Assembly (NCBI GenBank): GCA_964496575.1
Contig: CAZCAC010000081.1
Location: 1 to 39,645 of the forward strand
Source of the DNA: CAZCAC01 sp964496575
GTDB taxonomy: Bacteria > Planctomycetota > UBA1135 > GCA-002686595
Direction of reading: 5' to 3'
DNA length: 39,645 nt
The notes below the pieces were generated by a model. That model was not told where the DNA came from. It made no database searches and saw only the letters and a list, made by a program, of their open reading frames with translations. The number at the start of each line of letters is the position of its first letter. Within the stretch, counting starts at the first letter, position 1. Positions 25,039-32,948 of the stretch are shown in pieces. A program made the translations under genes and the position numbers.

Positions 25039-27513
25039 ATGAAACAAGAGATCCTCTTCCGCCTCCCGAGCTGGGCGATCCTCCTGGGCGCCCTCGCCAC
25101 CGCCTCCGTCGCCCAGGACAGCACCTCGCTCCAGTCGTCCTTCCCCGGGGACTCGCTGGACCCCCACGACAACACCGAGCAGATCAACGACTACGTCGTC
25201 GATCTCGCCACCTTCGAGTCCTCCTACGGCTACACCTACGGTGTCGCTCCGCTGGCCAAGACCTCGATGGACTTCCAGCCGACGCCCTGGTTCTTCAACG
25301 CGGCGATGAGCGCCCAGGGGATCAGCAACCACACCCTGGAGACCGTGTCCTTCGTCCGCGACAGCTACGACTTCTGGACCACGCCCGGGGCGGGGATCAA
25401 CGGCGACCCTCTGGCGAACACCGCCGGCACGCCGATCGACACCACGATGATGGTCGGCAACCAGTTCGGCTACGTCTTCAGCGAGTTCTCCGCGGACGAC
25501 CCGACGGCTGCCTCGATCAACTACAACCAGATCATCGGTGGAACGGTCAACTACGACCTGTTCACTCCCTCGCGCCTGTACGTCTCTCGCGTCACGGCGG
25601 CCACCAACTCCGCGGACTGGCTCTGCAACGTCGCCTCCTTCGGCGTCGGCGCCGTGGAAGCGGGCGGCAAGATCTCCTTCCGCGCGGACGAGTACACCAC
25701 GAACGACTGCGGGGGCTTCCTGGCCCTCCTCGCCGACAACTGGTACCGCCTCGATCTGCTCCAGCGGAACGCGGGCCTGGTCAACGTGATCGACGACAAC
25801 GGCGCCGTCGACTCCGGCACCATCACCCGGTTCCTGAACAACGTCACTCCCGATCACTCGCCGCCGACGATGGTCCCCGGCGATATCGCGGGCGGCCTGC
25901 CGATCCTGTTCGGGCTGAACTGGGACGGCAACCTCGTCTACGGCGACACCACCCCCAACGTCACCGCCGCCCACCTCGGCGCCGCCAGCGGGACGCGCGG
26001 CAGCACCAGCTACTCGCAGCACCAGTTCCCCGGGATCTTCGGCACGACTGTGGGAACCGGGGCCGCGCTGACCCGCATCAGCGGGACCGACACCCTCGGC
26101 GTATGGGGCGTGGACGGCAACGGCGCCCCGGTCGGCGCCAAGAGCCTGCAGCTCCCGGCGGTGGTCATCGACGGCGATGACGGCTGGCAGTCGGATGCCC
26201 TGGGCACGGGGAACCTCTCCTTCGGGGGGTACTTCTCCTCCACCTTCTGGCGCGGCGGCAACGGCCAGGTCGCGGTCGGCAAGGACCAGCAGGACCGCCT
26301 CCTCGCCGCCGGGATGGTCCACCACCCGAGCTGGGTCGCGAACACCAACCCCAACAACCTGATCGCCGTGGCGCGCACCGCCAACGGCACGAGCGTCGAC
26401 TGGACGATCGCGGGCTGGACCGCGGGCAACGACGGCAAGATCGTCTACGGCACCTTCGGGACCACGCCGATCGGCAAGATCGTCGCCCAGAGCGCCACCG
26501 GCGCCGAGAGCGGCCCCTCGCTCTCCTCGCCGATGATCGACTCGGTCGGCAACGTCTACTTCATCGCCCGCGTCGAGCTGACCGGTCAGGAGTGGCGCGA
26601 GGGCCTCGTGCGCGCGGTCTACGACGCGGGGAACCTCAGCTACCGGCTGGAGCTCCTGCTCATGGAGGGCACCGTCGTCACCGGCCAGAACTCCGGCGTC
26701 GACTACCAGGTGAACGACCTCTACCTCACGGGCGGCACGGGCAGCACGCCCTCGACGACGTACTCCGGCAACATGAACCAGGACGCCTACACGGGAATCG
26801 ATTCCTCGACGGTCGCCGCCGGCAGCACGAAGTCTCTCGGCGGCCTCGTCGTCGGAGCCAACATCGTCTACGACACCAGTGACGATGGGCAGTTCCACCC
26901 GCAGGACGACTTCCCCACCTCCACCGACCAGGACTACACCGTCCTGCTCTACGTGACCTCCGCGGAGGACTGCAACGACAACGGCGTGCCGGACGACATC
27001 GACATCGCCGACGGGACCAGCACCGACATCGACCTCGACGGCGTTCCCGACGAGTGCGGAGCCGGTGAAGGCTACTGCTACGGCGACGGCACCGGCACCG
27101 GCTGCCCCTGCGGCAACACCGGCGGCTCCGGAGAAGGCTGCGCCAACTCCACCGGCTCGGGCGCCATCCTGGTCGGCACCGGCTCGAACAGCGTGCTGGC
27201 CGACGACCTCAGCTTCACCGTGCTCCAGGCGCTGCCCGGCCAGGGCTCGCTCCTGTTCGTCGCCAACAACCAGCTGAGCGGCCTGCTCTTCGGCGACGGC
27301 CTGCGCTGCGCCGGCGGTGGACTGGTCCGCCTCGGGGTCCGCATCCCCAACGGCAGCGGGACCGCCACCTGGGCCCCGGGTATGGGCGCCACTGGCGGCT
27401 GGGCCTCCGGCGACACCAAGAACTTCCAGGCGTGGTACCGCGACCCGGGCTCCAGCCCCTGCGCCAACGAGTTCAACACCACCAACGGCGTGACGGTCGT
27501 GTTCGCTCCCTGA
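25039..27513 (+). CDS. Large secreted protein with planctomycete-type C-terminal modules
   Basis: Encodes 824 residues. The ATG at 25039 starts a signal peptide (MKQEILFRLPSWAILLGALA, cleavage near SVAQ). The long N-terminal region (about 25-630) is Thr/Asn/Gly-rich, likely beta-structured, with no family I recognise. It contains few cysteines and several N-G-N/D-G turns. At about residue 637 comes DCNDNGVPDDIDIADGTS, then DGVPDECG, the short acidic repeat typical of planctomycete exported proteins and similar to calcium-binding thrombospondin type 3 or dockerin loops. A cysteine-rich hinge follows (GYCYGDGTGTGCPCGN), then a final module of about 120 residues with QAWYRDPGSSPC and an end FNTTNGVTVVFAP, a very common C terminus in that phylum. 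It is likely an extracellular product. The substrate is unknown. Confidence 0.88.
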   Translation: MKQEILFRLPSWAILLGALATASVAQDSTSLQSSFPGDSLDPHDNTEQINDYVVDLATFESSYGYTYGVAPLAKTSMDFQPTPWFFNAAMSAQGISNHTLETVSFVRDSYDFWTTPGAGINGDPLANTAGTPIDTTMMVGNQFGYVFSEFSADDPTAASINYNQIIGGTVNYDLFTPSRLYVSRVTAATNSADWLCNVASFGVGAVEAGGKISFRADEYTTNDCGGFLALLADNWYRLDLLQRNAGLVNVIDDNGAVDSGTITRFLNNVTPDHSPPTMVPGDIAGGLPILFGLNWDGNLVYGDTTPNVTAAHLGAASGTRGSTSYSQHQFPGIFGTTVGTGAALTRISGTDTLGVWGVDGNGAPVGAKSLQLPAVVIDGDDGWQSDALGTGNLSFGGYFSSTFWRGGNGQVAVGKDQQDRLLAAGMVHHPSWVANTNPNNLIAVARTANGTSVDWTIAGWTAGNDGKIVYGTFGTTPIGKIVAQSATGAESGPSLSSPMIDSVGNVYFIARVELTGQEWREGLVRAVYDAGNLSYRLELLLMEGTVVTGQNSGVDYQVNDLYLTGGTGSTPSTTYSGNMNQDAYTGIDSSTVAAGSTKSLGGLVVGANIVYDTSDDGQFHPQDDFPTSTDQDYTVLLYVTSAEDCNDNGVPDDIDIADGTSTDIDLDGVPDECGAGEGYCYGDGTGTGCPCGNTGGSGEGCANSTGSGAILVGTGSNSVLADDLSFTVLQALPGQGSLLFVANNQLSGLLFGDGLRCAGGGLVRLGVRIPNGSGTATWAPGMGATGGWASGDTKNFQAWYRDPGSSPCANEFNTTNGVTVVFAP

Positions 27514-27543
27514 GCGACAACGGCACGAGCCGATTCAACGGAC

Positions 27544-27571
27544 AGAGGGGCCCGCTCCGGCGGGCCCCTCT
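27544..27571 (+). terminator. Intrinsic terminator
   Basis: A 12-bp perfect stem AGAGGGGCCCGC/GCGGGCCCCTCT with loop TCCG starts 31 bases after the stop codon at 27513. It is followed by a short T/C stretch. Confidence 0.8.
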
Positions 27572-27604
27572 TCGTGGTACTGGCCTCCGGCACCCACGAG
27601 AGGA

Positions 27605-27638
27605 GCGGCCAGGGCGAGGCGTCGCTCACCCTGGCCGC
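27605..27638 (-). terminator. Hairpin, likely terminator for the leftward genes
   Basis: A 10-bp perfect stem GCGGCCAGGG/CCCTGGCCGC (27605-27614 with 27629-27638) and a 14-base loop lies 28 bases beyond the stop of the small gene at 27666. With the hairpin at 27544 it insulates two convergent transcripts. Confidence 0.6.
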
Positions 27639-27665
27639 CGGGATAAGGGCGCGAACCGGATTCCA

Positions 27666-27992
27666 CTACGGTTCGCGACCTTCGGACGGGGACGCAGGGG
27701 AGCGATGCAGGGCGCCGAGGTCGACGTAGCGGGTCTCGTCGTGGGCGGGGACCGCCCCGGTGAGCTCGGACTGCCAGGGGTGGAGCGGAGGTCGGTAGAC
27801 GGGAACGTGCTCGCCGAAGGTGGGCGCCGCTCCCAGGTCGAGGTAGCGATCGGAGGGTGCGGTGCGCGGGAGCGCGTCGGCGCGCGCTGCGTCCGCCCAC
27901 GGGGCGTACACGACCGTCGGCTCCGACCGGGCCAGGACCAATCCGCACAGCGCGAGCCCCAGGGGCCAGAGTAGAGCGCCGGGAACCTTCAC
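27666..27992 (-). CDS. Tiny exported protein translationally coupled to the CARDB lipoprotein
   Basis: Encodes 108 residues from a GTG start. The start overlaps the stop of the upstream gene in a GTGA quadruplet (27989-27992), so translation is probably coupled. The N terminus is a signal peptide or anchor (MKVPGALLWPLGLALCGLVL). The remainder is short, Pro- and Ala-rich and contains two versions of one motif: SDRYLDLGAAPTF and ETRYVDLGALHRS, separated by a Pro/His/Trp-rich stretch (VPVYRPPLHPWQSEL). I do not recognise a family. The R-Y-L/V-D-L-G-A repeat and coupling to a CARDB lipoprotein suggest a partner or small accessory of that protein. The coding call rests on the overlap, the signal peptide and the internal repeat. 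Confidence 0.7.
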   Translation of the reverse strand: MKVPGALLWPLGLALCGLVLARSEPTVVYAPWADAARADALPRTAPSDRYLDLGAAPTFGEHVPVYRPPLHPWQSELTGAVPAHDETRYVDLGALHRSPASPSEGREP

Positions 27993-30370
27993 TCCGTCAC
28001 CTCCAGCGTCGAGGACGCTTCCTTCGTGTTGTTCTCCTCGTTCGATTCTGCTGGCCCGGAGTCGACGGTCACGATCGCGCCGACGTGGTAGGTGCCGGTG
28101 GCGAGGTCGACGGGGACCTCGACCTGCGTCGACGCGGAGGACTCCGCTCCCGGGTCGAGTGAGGGCACCGACAGGCCGCTGCCTAGGAAGGTGTCGTCGG
28201 TGTCGATCGTCTCGTCCTCGGAGAGGTAGAGGTCGACGTGGAAGTACTCCGCCGCGAGGTTGCCGGCGTTGCGAACCGTGTCATCGATCTGCAGCGACTC
28301 GCCGGGCTTGGCCGAGGCCGGATCGAAGGTGACGGTGGTGACCACCAGGTCGGGCGCGGGCGGCGGTGGCACGTAGATCTCGATCGTGCCCGCGGTCTTC
28401 AGCACGTTGTTGTCCTCGTCCGACTCCTCGACCATCTGCGTGTCGTCACAGATCGCGCCGAAGTGGTAGATCCCCACCGGCAGGCTCCCGTCGAGGGTGT
28501 AGACGCGGCTCTGCGCCGAACCGTGATCGATGCCGAGGCTGAAGATGTTGCGCACCCCGAGCAGGTGATCACCTGTATCGATCGTCTCGTCCTCGGAGAG
28601 GTAGAAGCCCGTCTGGAACTGCCCTGCGCTCAGCTCGCCCTGGTTGCGCACCGTGCTGAGGATGGTCAGCTGTCCATTCTCCAGGACCTTGGCCGGGCTG
28701 GCGGAGAGCTCCTCGACGACGAGGTCGGGCAGCGGATCGGAGCTGGTGGTGATGTCGATGTGCCCGCTGGCCACGAGGAGGTTGTTCCCCTCGTCCGGCT
28801 CGGGCAGCACGGCGAGGTCGTCGGCGATCACCCCCAGCGTCCACGAGCCCGAGGAGATCCCCGGCGGCAGGGGGTACGCCTCCGCCGCCTCGTCCTCCGC
28901 GCCGACCGCCAGGGAGGAGATCGTGCGAGAGCCGAGCAGCACGTCGGACGTGGTGACGATCGGGTTGGGCGAGAGGTAGATCGAGACGCGGAAGCTCTCC
29001 GCGTCGACCACCCCCTGGTTGACGATCCGCTCGACGACCGAGATCAGATCGCCGTTGGTCACCACGCTCGGACTGAAGCCGACCGCGACCGGCAGCACGT
29101 CGGGCATCGGCGGCACGACGACCTCCAGCACACCCAGCGCGACGACGGCGTTGTTCTCCTCGCTCTCCTCGACGACGTGCTCCTCGTGATCGGCGATCGC
29201 GCCGACGTGGAAGAAGCCTCCCCCGACGTCGGCCGGCACGACCAGCGGGGCGGCCGCGGACGAGGTCTGGCCGATGTCGAGCCCGGCCAGCGAGCGGAAG
29301 CCGATCAGGTGGTCGCTCGTGGTGACGGCCTCGTCCTCGGAGAGGTAGATCCCGACCCGGAACGGTCCCGCGGCGAGTAAGCCCTGGTTGAGCACCTCTT
29401 CCGAGACGGTGATCGACTGCCCGGCGTCGACGAGGAACGGCGAGAACTCGAGCGCGTTCATCACCAGGTCGGGGCGCGGCGGCTGGTTGACCTGCAGGGT
29501 GCCGGCGGCGACGAGGGTGTTGTTGAACTCGTCGGACTCCGCCTCCACGCCTCCCAGGTCGGCGAGCGCTCCGACGTACCAGCTGCCGGCGATCGTCGCG
29601 GCGGGCACGGTCAAGGGCGCGGTCATCATCGAGAGCGCGCCGCTGGAGAGCTGGGGCACGCTGCGCACGCCGATCAACTCGTCGCCCGAGGTGATCACCG
29701 GATCGGGCGAGAGATAGATGCCGACCTGGAACGAACCCGAGTCTCCCTCGCCGCGGTTCTCGACGTGGTCGGTGACCTCGATCTGCTCACCCGCCTCGAC
29801 AATCGAAGGAGTGAACGCGAGGTGCACGGGAGCGAGATCGGGCAGCGGCTCGGTGGTGATCTCCAGCGTCTGCACCGCGACCAGGACGTTGTTGCTCTCG
29901 TCGCTCTCCGCCAGCGCTCCCTGGACGTCGGCGATCGCGCCGAGGAACCAGGTCCCGTCCTGCAGGTCCGGGGGCACGGTCAGGAAACCGCTGCCGGTCG
30001 AGGAGTGCCCGCTCGCCAGCGCACCGATCGCGCGAATGCCGATCAGCGTGTCGCCGCCGTCGATCAGCGCGTCGGCGGAGAGGTAGATGGCGACCTGGAA
30101 CCCGCTCGCGTCGCCCGTGCCGTCGTTGTGCACCGAATCGATGACGTGGATCGAGTCTCCGGCCAGCACGCCGGAGGGGCTGAAGTCGAGGGACTGCACC
30201 CGGAGGTCGGGGGACGAGGCTCCGCCCCCGCCGCCTTCCGCGGGCGGCTCCTCGACCCCTCCCCCACCGCCACCGCAGGCGGTGAGCAGCGCGAACCCCA
30301 CCGCCGCGGCGCACGCGCCGCGCCGGATCCTCGGGGCCTCGCTCCCGCCTCGGCGTCTCGCTGATTCCAT
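27989..30370 (-). CDS. Lipoprotein with six CARDB repeats
   Basis: Encodes 793 residues from the ATG at 30370, with GAGGAG nine bases upstream. Lipobox LLTAC (Cys32) is followed by a glycine-rich tether, so the protein should be lipid-anchored and face outward. Six CARDB (cell adhesion related domain in bacteria) repeats of about 120 residues follow. Each begins with a P-D-L/V motif (PDLRVQSLDFSP, PDLAPVHLAFTP, PDLVMNALEFSP, PDVLPVAVGFSP, PDLVVEELSASP, PDLVVTTVTFDP). Each contains a Y-L-S-x-D/N strand and ends with an acidic E-S-D/N-E-x-N-N turn (ESDESNNVLVA, ESNEENNTKEA). The repeats are alike enough to imply recent amplification. An adhesive or structural role is inferred from the domain name only. 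The next gene (27666) overlaps it by four bases. Confidence 0.93.
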   Translation of the reverse strand: MESARRRGGSEAPRIRRGACAAAVGFALLTACGGGGGGVEEPPAEGGGGGASSPDLRVQSLDFSPSGVLAGDSIHVIDSVHNDGTGDASGFQVAIYLSADALIDGGDTLIGIRAIGALASGHSSTGSGFLTVPPDLQDGTWFLGAIADVQGALAESDESNNVLVAVQTLEITTEPLPDLAPVHLAFTPSIVEAGEQIEVTDHVENRGEGDSGSFQVGIYLSPDPVITSGDELIGVRSVPQLSSGALSMMTAPLTVPAATIAGSWYVGALADLGGVEAESDEFNNTLVAAGTLQVNQPPRPDLVMNALEFSPFLVDAGQSITVSEEVLNQGLLAAGPFRVGIYLSEDEAVTTSDHLIGFRSLAGLDIGQTSSAAAPLVVPADVGGGFFHVGAIADHEEHVVEESEENNAVVALGVLEVVVPPMPDVLPVAVGFSPSVVTNGDLISVVERIVNQGVVDAESFRVSIYLSPNPIVTTSDVLLGSRTISSLAVGAEDEAAEAYPLPPGISSGSWTLGVIADDLAVLPEPDEGNNLLVASGHIDITTSSDPLPDLVVEELSASPAKVLENGQLTILSTVRNQGELSAGQFQTGFYLSEDETIDTGDHLLGVRNIFSLGIDHGSAQSRVYTLDGSLPVGIYHFGAICDDTQMVEESDEDNNVLKTAGTIEIYVPPPPAPDLVVTTVTFDPASAKPGESLQIDDTVRNAGNLAAEYFHVDLYLSEDETIDTDDTFLGSGLSVPSLDPGAESSASTQVEVPVDLATGTYHVGAIVTVDSGPAESNEENNTKEASSTLEVTE

Positions 30371-30551
30371 CCGGTACGACTCCTCGCGACCGGGAGTGCC
30401 CGGCCGCTGGAGACATCCGCGCGCGCGGGGAGCGGTGGGGCGAAAAAGGGCGTGGGATTGGCGGAATGGGAAGGGACCGAGAACGACTCGACGCGATGCG
30501 CCGGCTCATTCGCTTGCCAAAACGCCCGTCGGTGCGGAAACTCGGCCGACG
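30371..30551. promoter_or_regulatory. Divergent promoter region between CARDB gene and mqnB
   Basis: This 181-bp gap separates divergent genes, so it must carry both promoters. Its middle is less GC-rich than the genes. I could not pick convincing -35/-10 pairs by eye. Confidence 0.4.
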
Positions 30552-31241
30552 ATGATGGTCTCCTTCGGATCGCCGACCCTCTTGCTCGTCCCCACCGAGC
30601 TCGAGCTCCGCCGCCTGCGCGATCAGGGCGGGTTCGGACTGGGGCTCTGTCTGACTCACCTGTGCGGCTTCGGCCCGGTCGCCGCCGCCGCGCGCTCCGC
30701 GCAGCTCCTCGCGGACCTGCGGCCGGCGCGAGTGATCCTGACCGGGATCGCCGGCGCGTACGACGTCGAGCAGCACCCACCGGGTAGCGCGCTCGAGTTC
30801 GGGGCGGTCGCCCTGGAAGGGGTCGGCGCGGGACAGGGGGCCGGCTTCGAGGGCCCGCCGGCGCTCGGCTTCCCGCAGTGGCCCGGTTCGCCGGGGACGA
30901 CGCCCCACCCCGTGGTCGACACGCTGCCGCTGGCGACCACGAGCGGCGAGGCGGAGGGCGCGCTGCTCCTGACCACCTGCGCCGCCTCGACGAGCGACGA
31001 GGAGGTGGCGCAGCGCCTCGAGCGCTTCCCGCGAGCGATCGCCGAGGACATGGAGGGCTTCGCGGTGGCCATGGCCTGCGCGCTCGCCCGCACGCCGCTC
31101 CGGATCGTGCGCGGCATCTCCAACCGGGTCGGCGATCGCCGGCCGGAGAACTGGCGCATCCCCGCCGCGCTGGCCGCATCCCGCGAGCGCGTCCTGCAGC
31201 TCCTCGAGAGCGGCGAGGGGTGGGAGAGCCCGGGTGAGTGA
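30552..31241 (+). CDS. mqnB: Futalosine hydrolase (menaquinone biosynthesis)
   Basis: Encodes 229 residues, the usual size for the family. The enzyme removes the base from futalosine (or aminodeoxyfutalosine) to give dehypoxanthine futalosine in the futalosine pathway to menaquinone, in the cytoplasm. It belongs to the purine nucleoside phosphorylase/MTA-SAH nucleosidase superfamily. Visible signs are the N-terminal strand LLLVPTELELRRL, the glycine-rich VILTGIAGAY, and the substrate-binding EDMEGFAVAMAC that matches the nucleosidase E-x-M-E motif. RIVRGISNRVGDR follows, with the catalytic-type D in the last part. Two consecutive ATGs at 30552 and 30555 are possible starts; the frame upstream of them is not protein-like. 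It overlaps the next pathway gene by eight bases, a strong functional link. Confidence 0.88.
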   Translation: MMVSFGSPTLLLVPTELELRRLRDQGGFGLGLCLTHLCGFGPVAAAARSAQLLADLRPARVILTGIAGAYDVEQHPPGSALEFGAVALEGVGAGQGAGFEGPPALGFPQWPGSPGTTPHPVVDTLPLATTSGEAEGALLLTTCAASTSDEEVAQRLERFPRAIAEDMEGFAVAMACALARTPLRIVRGISNRVGDRRPENWRIPAALAASRERVLQLLESGEGWESPGE

Positions 31242-32112
31242 ACGGGTCCGGCTGGGGATCTCGACCTGCCCCAACGACACCTTCGCCTTTCACGGACTGC
31301 TCACCGGCGCGACCGAGGTGCCGGATGTGGAGCTCGTCATCGAGCTGCACGACGTCCAGGAGCTCAACGAGGCGCTGGCCCGGGGAGAGTTCGACGTGGC
31401 CAAGGGGAGCTTCTTCGCCGCCCTGCGCCGGAGCGCGGAGCTCGTCGTGCTGCGCACCGGCGCGGCGCTCGGCTTCGGCAACGGCCCGCTGCTCCTGGCC
31501 GCCCCGCACGCCCGCGGTGGGCCGGGTGATTCGCAGCCGGTCGCCGGTCCGGAGCGGGATCGCACCGCCCGCGTCCTGACCCCGGGGCGGTGGACCACGG
31601 CGAACCTCCTGTACCAGCTGCTGCATCCGGGGGAAGGCGAGCGCGAGCACGTGCTCTTCTCGGAGATCATGCCCGCGCTGGAGCGGGGGGAGGCCGACTT
31701 CGGGCTCTGCATTCACGAGGGGCGCTTCACCTATCGGGAGGGCCCGCTGCGCAAGGTCGAGGACGTGGGGGAGAGCTGGGAGGCGCGCACCGGGCTGCCC
31801 CTGCCCCTGGGAGGGATCTTCGCTCGCCGGCGCGTCCCCGCGGCCGTGATCGGCACGATCGAGGAGGCGATCGCGCGCTCGATCGACCACGCCCGGTCCT
31901 GTCCCGAGGAGGCGTTGATCTCGATGCGACGCCACGCGCCGGGGCAGGACGACGAGGTGCTGAACGCGCACGTCGAGCTCTACGTCAACGAGCACACGCG
32001 CTGGCTGGGTGACGCGGGACGGGAGTCCCTCCTCGCCCTGGAAGCGCTGGCAAGGGAGAGCGCCCTGATCGGAGAGGAGCAGCCACCGCTCCTCGTCTTC
32101 GGTTCCGGATAG
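31234..32112 (+). CDS. mqnD: 1,4-dihydroxy-6-naphthoate synthase (menaquinone biosynthesis)
   Basis: Encodes 292 residues from the GTG at 31234, eight bases inside the end of mqnB, with GGGAGAG upstream. MqnD converts cyclic dehypoxanthine futalosine to 1,4-dihydroxy-6-naphthoate, and its fold resembles periplasmic binding proteins. The signature is the N-terminal LGISTCPNDTFAFHGLL. Next come a central VLTPGRWTTANLLYQLL stretch, the LHPGEGEREHVLFSEIMPAL segment, and DFGLCIHEGRFTY with the active-site region, followed by GLPLPLGGIFARR. mqnB and mqnD together show that the organism makes menaquinone by the futalosine route; mqnA and mqnC are not in this window. The gene is convergent with the phosphatase at 32212. 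Confidence 0.95.
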   Translation: MSERVRLGISTCPNDTFAFHGLLTGATEVPDVELVIELHDVQELNEALARGEFDVAKGSFFAALRRSAELVVLRTGAALGFGNGPLLLAAPHARGGPGDSQPVAGPERDRTARVLTPGRWTTANLLYQLLHPGEGEREHVLFSEIMPALERGEADFGLCIHEGRFTYREGPLRKVEDVGESWEARTGLPLPLGGIFARRRVPAAVIGTIEEAIARSIDHARSCPEEALISMRRHAPGQDDEVLNAHVELYVNEHTRWLGDAGRESLLALEALARESALIGEEQPPLLVFGSG

Positions 32113-32120
32113 TATCTGGA

Positions 32121-32166
32121 ACTACGAGCCGGCGCAGCCGTGGGCCTCGATGCCGGCACGGGTAGT
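32121..32166. terminator. Stem-loop between convergent genes
   Basis: Between the mqnD stop and the leftward phosphatase stop, ACTAC (32121-32125) pairs with GTAGT (32162-32166) and GCCGGC (32128-32133) with GCCGGC (32152-32157), with small internal mismatches. It is a plausible shared terminator without a U run. Confidence 0.45.
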
Positions 32167-32211
32167 CCGGGTCGCAGCTTCTGCTCCTCGACGTACCGGG
32201 CGAAGAAGAGC

Positions 32212-32853
32212 TCAGCGGTCGCCGTAGCGTAGCTCCAGCGACGAGACGCACTTCACGGATCCCTTCGCATCGCGGAGCAGGGTCACCTCGTAGAGCCGAT
32301 CGTACTTCGCGTCGGGGATCATCCCACCGGCGCGCGGCTTCATCGCACCCGAGGGGGTCGTGACCAGATCGGCGGCGACTCCCCCACCGAGGGCGGCGTA
32401 GAGGTCGGGGGTGGTGTTGGAGTGACCGGCGACCACCGCGACGGAGCCGGGCTCGAGCCGCTTCAGCCGCTCGGCCAGGCGGGAGAGCGCCCGCGCGTCG
32501 TAGCGCTCCACCTGGAGCTCGGTCCCCGCGGCCAGCGGCGCCACCGTCTGGAGGGTCCGCCGGTAGTCGGAAGAGAACAGGTGCGTCACCTTCGCCGCGG
32601 AGAGCAAGCGGGCGAGCTCATCCGCACGACGCTTCCCGGCTTCGGTCAAGGAGGGGTCGCGCGGATCGTCGGTGCCCTTCTCGGCGTGGCGGACCAGGAA
32701 GACGGTGATCGCGGGGCGGGTCGCCGAGCTCTCCTCGGCGTCCGCCTGCCGGGGGCCGGCGGAGGCGACGAGGAGGGTGACGAACAGGGCCAGGAGGAGG
32801 ATCGGAGACCAGCGCAACGGGGCGCTCCGATCGCTTCGGGTCGGGTTGGTCAT
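32212..32853 (-). CDS. Exported histidine phosphatase (phosphoglycerate mutase-like)
   Basis: Encodes 213 residues from the ATG at 32853. A GTG at 32895 would extend it by 14 residues without a ribosome binding site. A hydrophobic segment (SPILLLALFVTLLVASAG, about residues 16-33) is a signal peptide or anchor, so the enzyme acts outside the cytoplasm. The catalytic motif VFLVRHAEKG (Arg55, His56) marks the histidine phosphatase superfamily. Further features are LTEAGKRRADELARLL, FSSDYRRTLQTVAPLA with the phosphate-binding Arg, and the second catalytic His in VAVVAGHSNTTPDL. The substrate is unknown: the small size and E-K-G after the catalytic His resemble SixA-like or broad-specificity members. 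The next gene upstream is the Hc1-like gene, with a hairpin between. Confidence 0.87.
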   Translation of the reverse strand: MTNPTRSDRSAPLRWSPILLLALFVTLLVASAGPRQADAEESSATRPAITVFLVRHAEKGTDDPRDPSLTEAGKRRADELARLLSAAKVTHLFSSDYRRTLQTVAPLAAGTELQVERYDARALSRLAERLKRLEPGSVAVVAGHSNTTPDLYAALGGGVAADLVTTPSGAMKPRAGGMIPDAKYDRLYEVTLLRDAKGSVKCVSSLELRYGDR

Positions 32854-32891
32854 GGAGACGACTCGCAGAAGGGTCTTTACACAATGCAGAA

Positions 32892-32924
32892 CCACCGCCC
32901 CCCGCGCAGCGCGGGAAACGGTGG
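32892..32924 (-). terminator. Hairpin terminator after the Hc1-like gene
   Basis: Outer stem CCACCG (32892-32897) with CGGTGG (32919-32924) encloses an inner CCCGCGC/GCGCGGG stem (32901-32915). It begins 25 bases beyond the stop codon at 32949 in the minus direction. Confidence 0.6.
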
Positions 32925-32948
32925 GTGAGCATGGAATTCGGAGGGCTG

